DNA from: Chloroflexota bacterium | GTDB taxonomy: Bacteria; Chloroflexota; Anaerolineae; Anaerolineales; VGOW01 | Assembly: GCA_016215145.1 (NCBI GenBank) | Contig: JACRLA010000156.1 | Coordinates: 1 to 7,257 of the forward strand | Length of the DNA stretch: 7,257 bases | Direction: 5' to 3' | Made by a program: the position numbers and the translations under genes | Notes under the pieces: model-generated | Told to the model about the DNA's origin: nothing | Database searches by the model: none | The model's input: only the letters and a program-made list of their open reading frames with translations | Part shown: in pieces, positions 5,055 through 7,257 of the stretch | How the letters are laid out: each line of letters starts with the position of its first letter | How positions within the stretch are numbered: the stretch's first letter is position 1

Positions 5055-7257
5055 TCATCTCTGAACCGTCAACGTAAAATCCATCGCCTCAATGTTCGCC
5101 GGTGTTTGGGCGCGCAAGCTTTCCACTTTCACATCCACCCGTCCATCATCGCCCACGTAACGCGAGGCGTCGCCGATGGTGTTGTCGCCCCACACGATGT
5201 TGTCTATCTTCACCCACGCATTGGAATTATGATCCCACAGGCTGAGGGTGAGAGACGGCGCCCCCGTAGATCCGTAAGAGGTAAGATGCAGCACCAGCGA
5301 GTTCACCGAATTAAAATCCACGCGCACCGCGGGTTTGAATCGCAACGAAAAATATCCGCCGCTCAAACGCGAATCATAAGGCGTAGCATTGTTGCCCGTC
5401 GGACCAGGGTCAATGATCTCCCACGTCATCAGCCCGGGTGGCACGGTGATGGTTGAGGCGTTGACCACAACTACTTGCGGTTCGACGCGCACGATATACA
5501 TCGTTTGATCTTGCACGCTGTAACTGCTGTTGGTCAACGTTGCGTCGAGAGGCGATTTATCCGTCCAACCAATTAAGTAAGTGCCACTGCCGCGCCCGCC
5601 GTTGTTGTAAGCAAACAACCACGAGAGGAGCGAATAGCGCCGATACGTTTCGCGGCTGTCGGAATAAGATGTGGTGCCGAGAATGTCTTCAACGGTTGTG
5701 TCGTAACCGGGATACGCGGGGGGGTTATACGCCGGAGCAAGGCGCGAGGTTGCTGGAAAGACTCGTCCGCTTCCTTGCGAGACCCACGTAGATCGATCCG
5801 CCGCTAAAGTGATTCGCACGTTGACGGTGTCATTCGGCTTCACCTCACCCACGCGCTGCACGCCGCCCATCGTGATGATCACCGCGTCGCGGAAAGTGAT
5901 ATCGCTCTTGTTGACGATCCCACCTTCGAGAGTCACCGCGCTGCCTGTCACCGAGTATTTGAGCGATGATCCGAATCGGGGCGCGGTCACTTGCCCTCGC
6001 GCAAAAAACGGAGTCACGGCTCCAATGTCCACCTTCACGCCACGCGCAAAGGCGGCATCCCCTTGTTCGATTTGAACTCCTTCAAAAGATCGATCCAACG
6101 GACGGTAGTAACTATCCGAAGGCATCGGTTGTAATAACACGTTGCCCGCCACGCGCAGATCATATTCGGATCGAGTCGGCGAGAACACGCCGATCAAAGT
6201 TTCCACTTGTGCCTGCGATGAGTCTTCCCACGACTGCACGACCGAGAGGCGATGAATGGTGGGACTTGTGCCGCGCAAGGCAATGCCCGTAACGTAAATG
6301 GCGACGGTAAAGAAAATAACAGTGACGGGGATCGTGAGCCAAGCAAACTCGCGGCGTTTGATCGCTCGCAAAATAATGTAGTTGATCGGTCCGATGATGG
6401 CGAGATACGCGCCAAGAAAACCGCAGATGAGTAACGGATGCGGCAAACCGATTCCCGGAATGGAACTCACTGCTTCCACCGCGCTCGACCAATTGCGCGC
6501 GAAGCCCATCCAACCCGGGCGATCACTCGCCAACACCAAAAGATTGCGATAGATATTTTCCATCCCATCCCAAGTGCGGATCGGATCGAGTGCGGGATCA
6601 AAAGTGAAGAGGGCGATGTGACCAAAACCGTAAGGCTGGTCAACGATCAACGGCACGTTGTTATCGGCGGCGAGAGGAAGCGCACCGGGTTTTAAATCGC
6701 CTATAGCGATCACGGCTGAACCACTCGGACTCTTTTTCTGTGCGAAAGATTCTAACGAGGCTAACGAACTGTCGCGCGTGCCGATGATCTTCATCGGCAA
6801 AATATCGTCAAGCCCTGCCAACTTTTGCCAGTTCGGTCCGCTCGCCACAATCAATCGTCCGCCGCTTGCCACCCACAACTTCAACGAATCTTTTTGCGCG
6901 GGAGTCAACACGCTGGTGTCCACATCAGAGATCACTAAAACATCTAACGAGCGCCAAGCGTGAGCCGTCGAGGGTAAATCTTGAATCGAAAGCTGCGCCA
7001 CACGCCCGCGCCCGCGCAGCGGATCGACTCGCCCCAAATAGTTAAAGGCCGAAGCGTTAGAGGCGATGACCCCGTAGAGCATATCATTCGATCCAAGTTG
7101 ACTCAAGCGCGGCGTCACGCTCACTATCGTCTTTTGATCTTGAACGTAATCCACTTGCAAGCGGCTGGCGAATCCTTCGACGTTGACATACATTGTCACT
7201 TCTTTGCGCGCGCCATTCGCCAATGCAACCGGGTATGTGTATTCCAGTTTAGAACCG
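5055..7257 (-). CDS. Large membrane-anchored protein with GATase-like domain (N-terminus off the right edge)
   Basis: The open frame continues without a stop to the window edge, giving 733 codons; the true start lies beyond 7257. Numbering from the first full codon, residues 104-140 (SLDVLVISDVDTSVLTP, then KLWVASGGRLIVASGP) match the class I glutamine amidotransferase-like fold seen in many envelope proteins. The catalytic Cys nucleophile motif is absent, so it is probably a binding domain rather than an enzyme. Two strong membrane helices lie near 273-296 and 304-327. The remaining 400 or so residues are beta-rich, with repeated short strands, and probably lie outside the membrane together with the N-terminal part. 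The product likely works with the downstream ABC exporter and MoxR cluster; that is inferred from position only. The 223 bases after its stop are repeats, so co-transcription with the ATPase is uncertain. Confidence 0.88.
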   Translation of the reverse strand, partial: GSKLEYTYPVALANGARKEVTMYVNVEGFASRLQVDYVQDQKTIVSVTPRLSQLGSNDMLYGVIASNASAFNYLGRVDPLRGRGRVAQLSIQDLPSTAHAWRSLDVLVISDVDTSVLTPAQKDSLKLWVASGGRLIVASGPNWQKLAGLDDILPMKIIGTRDSSLASLESFAQKKSPSGSAVIAIGDLKPGALPLAADNNVPLIVDQPYGFGHIALFTFDPALDPIRTWDGMENIYRNLLVLASDRPGWMGFARNWSSAVEAVSSIPGIGLPHPLLICGFLGAYLAIIGPINYIILRAIKRREFAWLTIPVTVIFFTVAIYVTGIALRGTSPTIHRLSVVQSWEDSSQAQVETLIGVFSPTRSEYDLRVAGNVLLQPMPSDSYYRPLDRSFEGVQIEQGDAAFARGVKVDIGAVTPFFARGQVTAPRFGSSLKYSVTGSAVTLEGGIVNKSDITFRDAVIITMGGVQRVGEVKPNDTVNVRITLAADRSTWVSQGSGRVFPATSRLAPAYNPPAYPGYDTTVEDILGTTSYSDSRETYRRYSLLSWLFAYNNGGRGSGTYLIGWTDKSPLDATLTNSSYSVQDQTMYIVRVEPQVVVVNASTITVPPGLMTWEIIDPGPTGNNATPYDSRLSGGYFSLRFKPAVRVDFNSVNSLVLHLTSYGSTGAPSLTLSLWDHNSNAWVKIDNIVWGDNTIGDASRYVGDDGRVDVKVESLRAQTPANIEAMDFTLTVQR

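Noticed and set aside
5106..6963. Several plus-strand frames across the GATase-like gene
   Set aside because: All are antisense to a clearly coding frame, short, and without domain or start-site support.
7221..7223. TTG as the start codon of the GATase-like gene
   Set aside because: The frame stays open to the window edge and encodes plausible sequence (LEYTYPVAL) upstream. The gene is therefore 5'-partial, not starting here.

Overview
The window looks like part of one long minus-strand gene cluster from a moderate-GC bacterium. The gene types suggest an environmental Chloroflexota (Anaerolineae-like) genome: a large GATase-like membrane protein, an ABC-2 exporter, a Gln/Gly-rich coiled-coil membrane protein and a MoxR ATPase, with word-like repeats between genes. 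That placement is inferred from gene content and repeat style, not from a marker gene. All believable genes are on the minus strand, so transcription runs from position 7257 towards 1.

In order of transcription: (1) a large membrane-anchored protein with a GATase-like domain, whose N-terminus lies beyond the right edge (7257-5055). (2) A 223-base intergenic region (5054-4832) made almost entirely of three repeat types: a four-copy ATTCGT array, an imperfect palindrome of about 83 bp, and a four-copy ACGCTGA array. (3) An ABC-2 type ATPase gene (4831-3889) split into two frames. About 20 bases appear to be missing just before the Walker B motif. (4) A 47-base spacer with a third short array (TTTCCC words). 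(5, 6) A pair of small overlapping genes: a helical 96-residue protein and a 139-residue protein resembling TumE-family (DUF6516) toxin components. (7) An ABC-2 permease starting 2 bases after the TumE-like stop. (8) A 553-residue membrane protein with a Gln-rich helical region and a Gly/Gln/Asn-rich tail, overlapping the permease by 4 bases. (9) A perfect 16-bp inverted repeat. (10) The first 163 codons of a MoxR-family AAA+ ATPase, running off the left edge.

The ATPase and permease would form an exporter. MoxR and the coiled-coil protein resemble the MoxR/DUF58/von Willebrand-type clusters thought to assemble or remodel envelope proteins, and the GATase-like protein fits as another envelope member. 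The most notable points are the toxin-antitoxin-like pair lodged between the two halves of the transporter, the broken ATPase beside it, and three chemically different short-word arrays that share the same four-copy, 8-10 base layout. No RNA gene, CRISPR array or transposase was seen.
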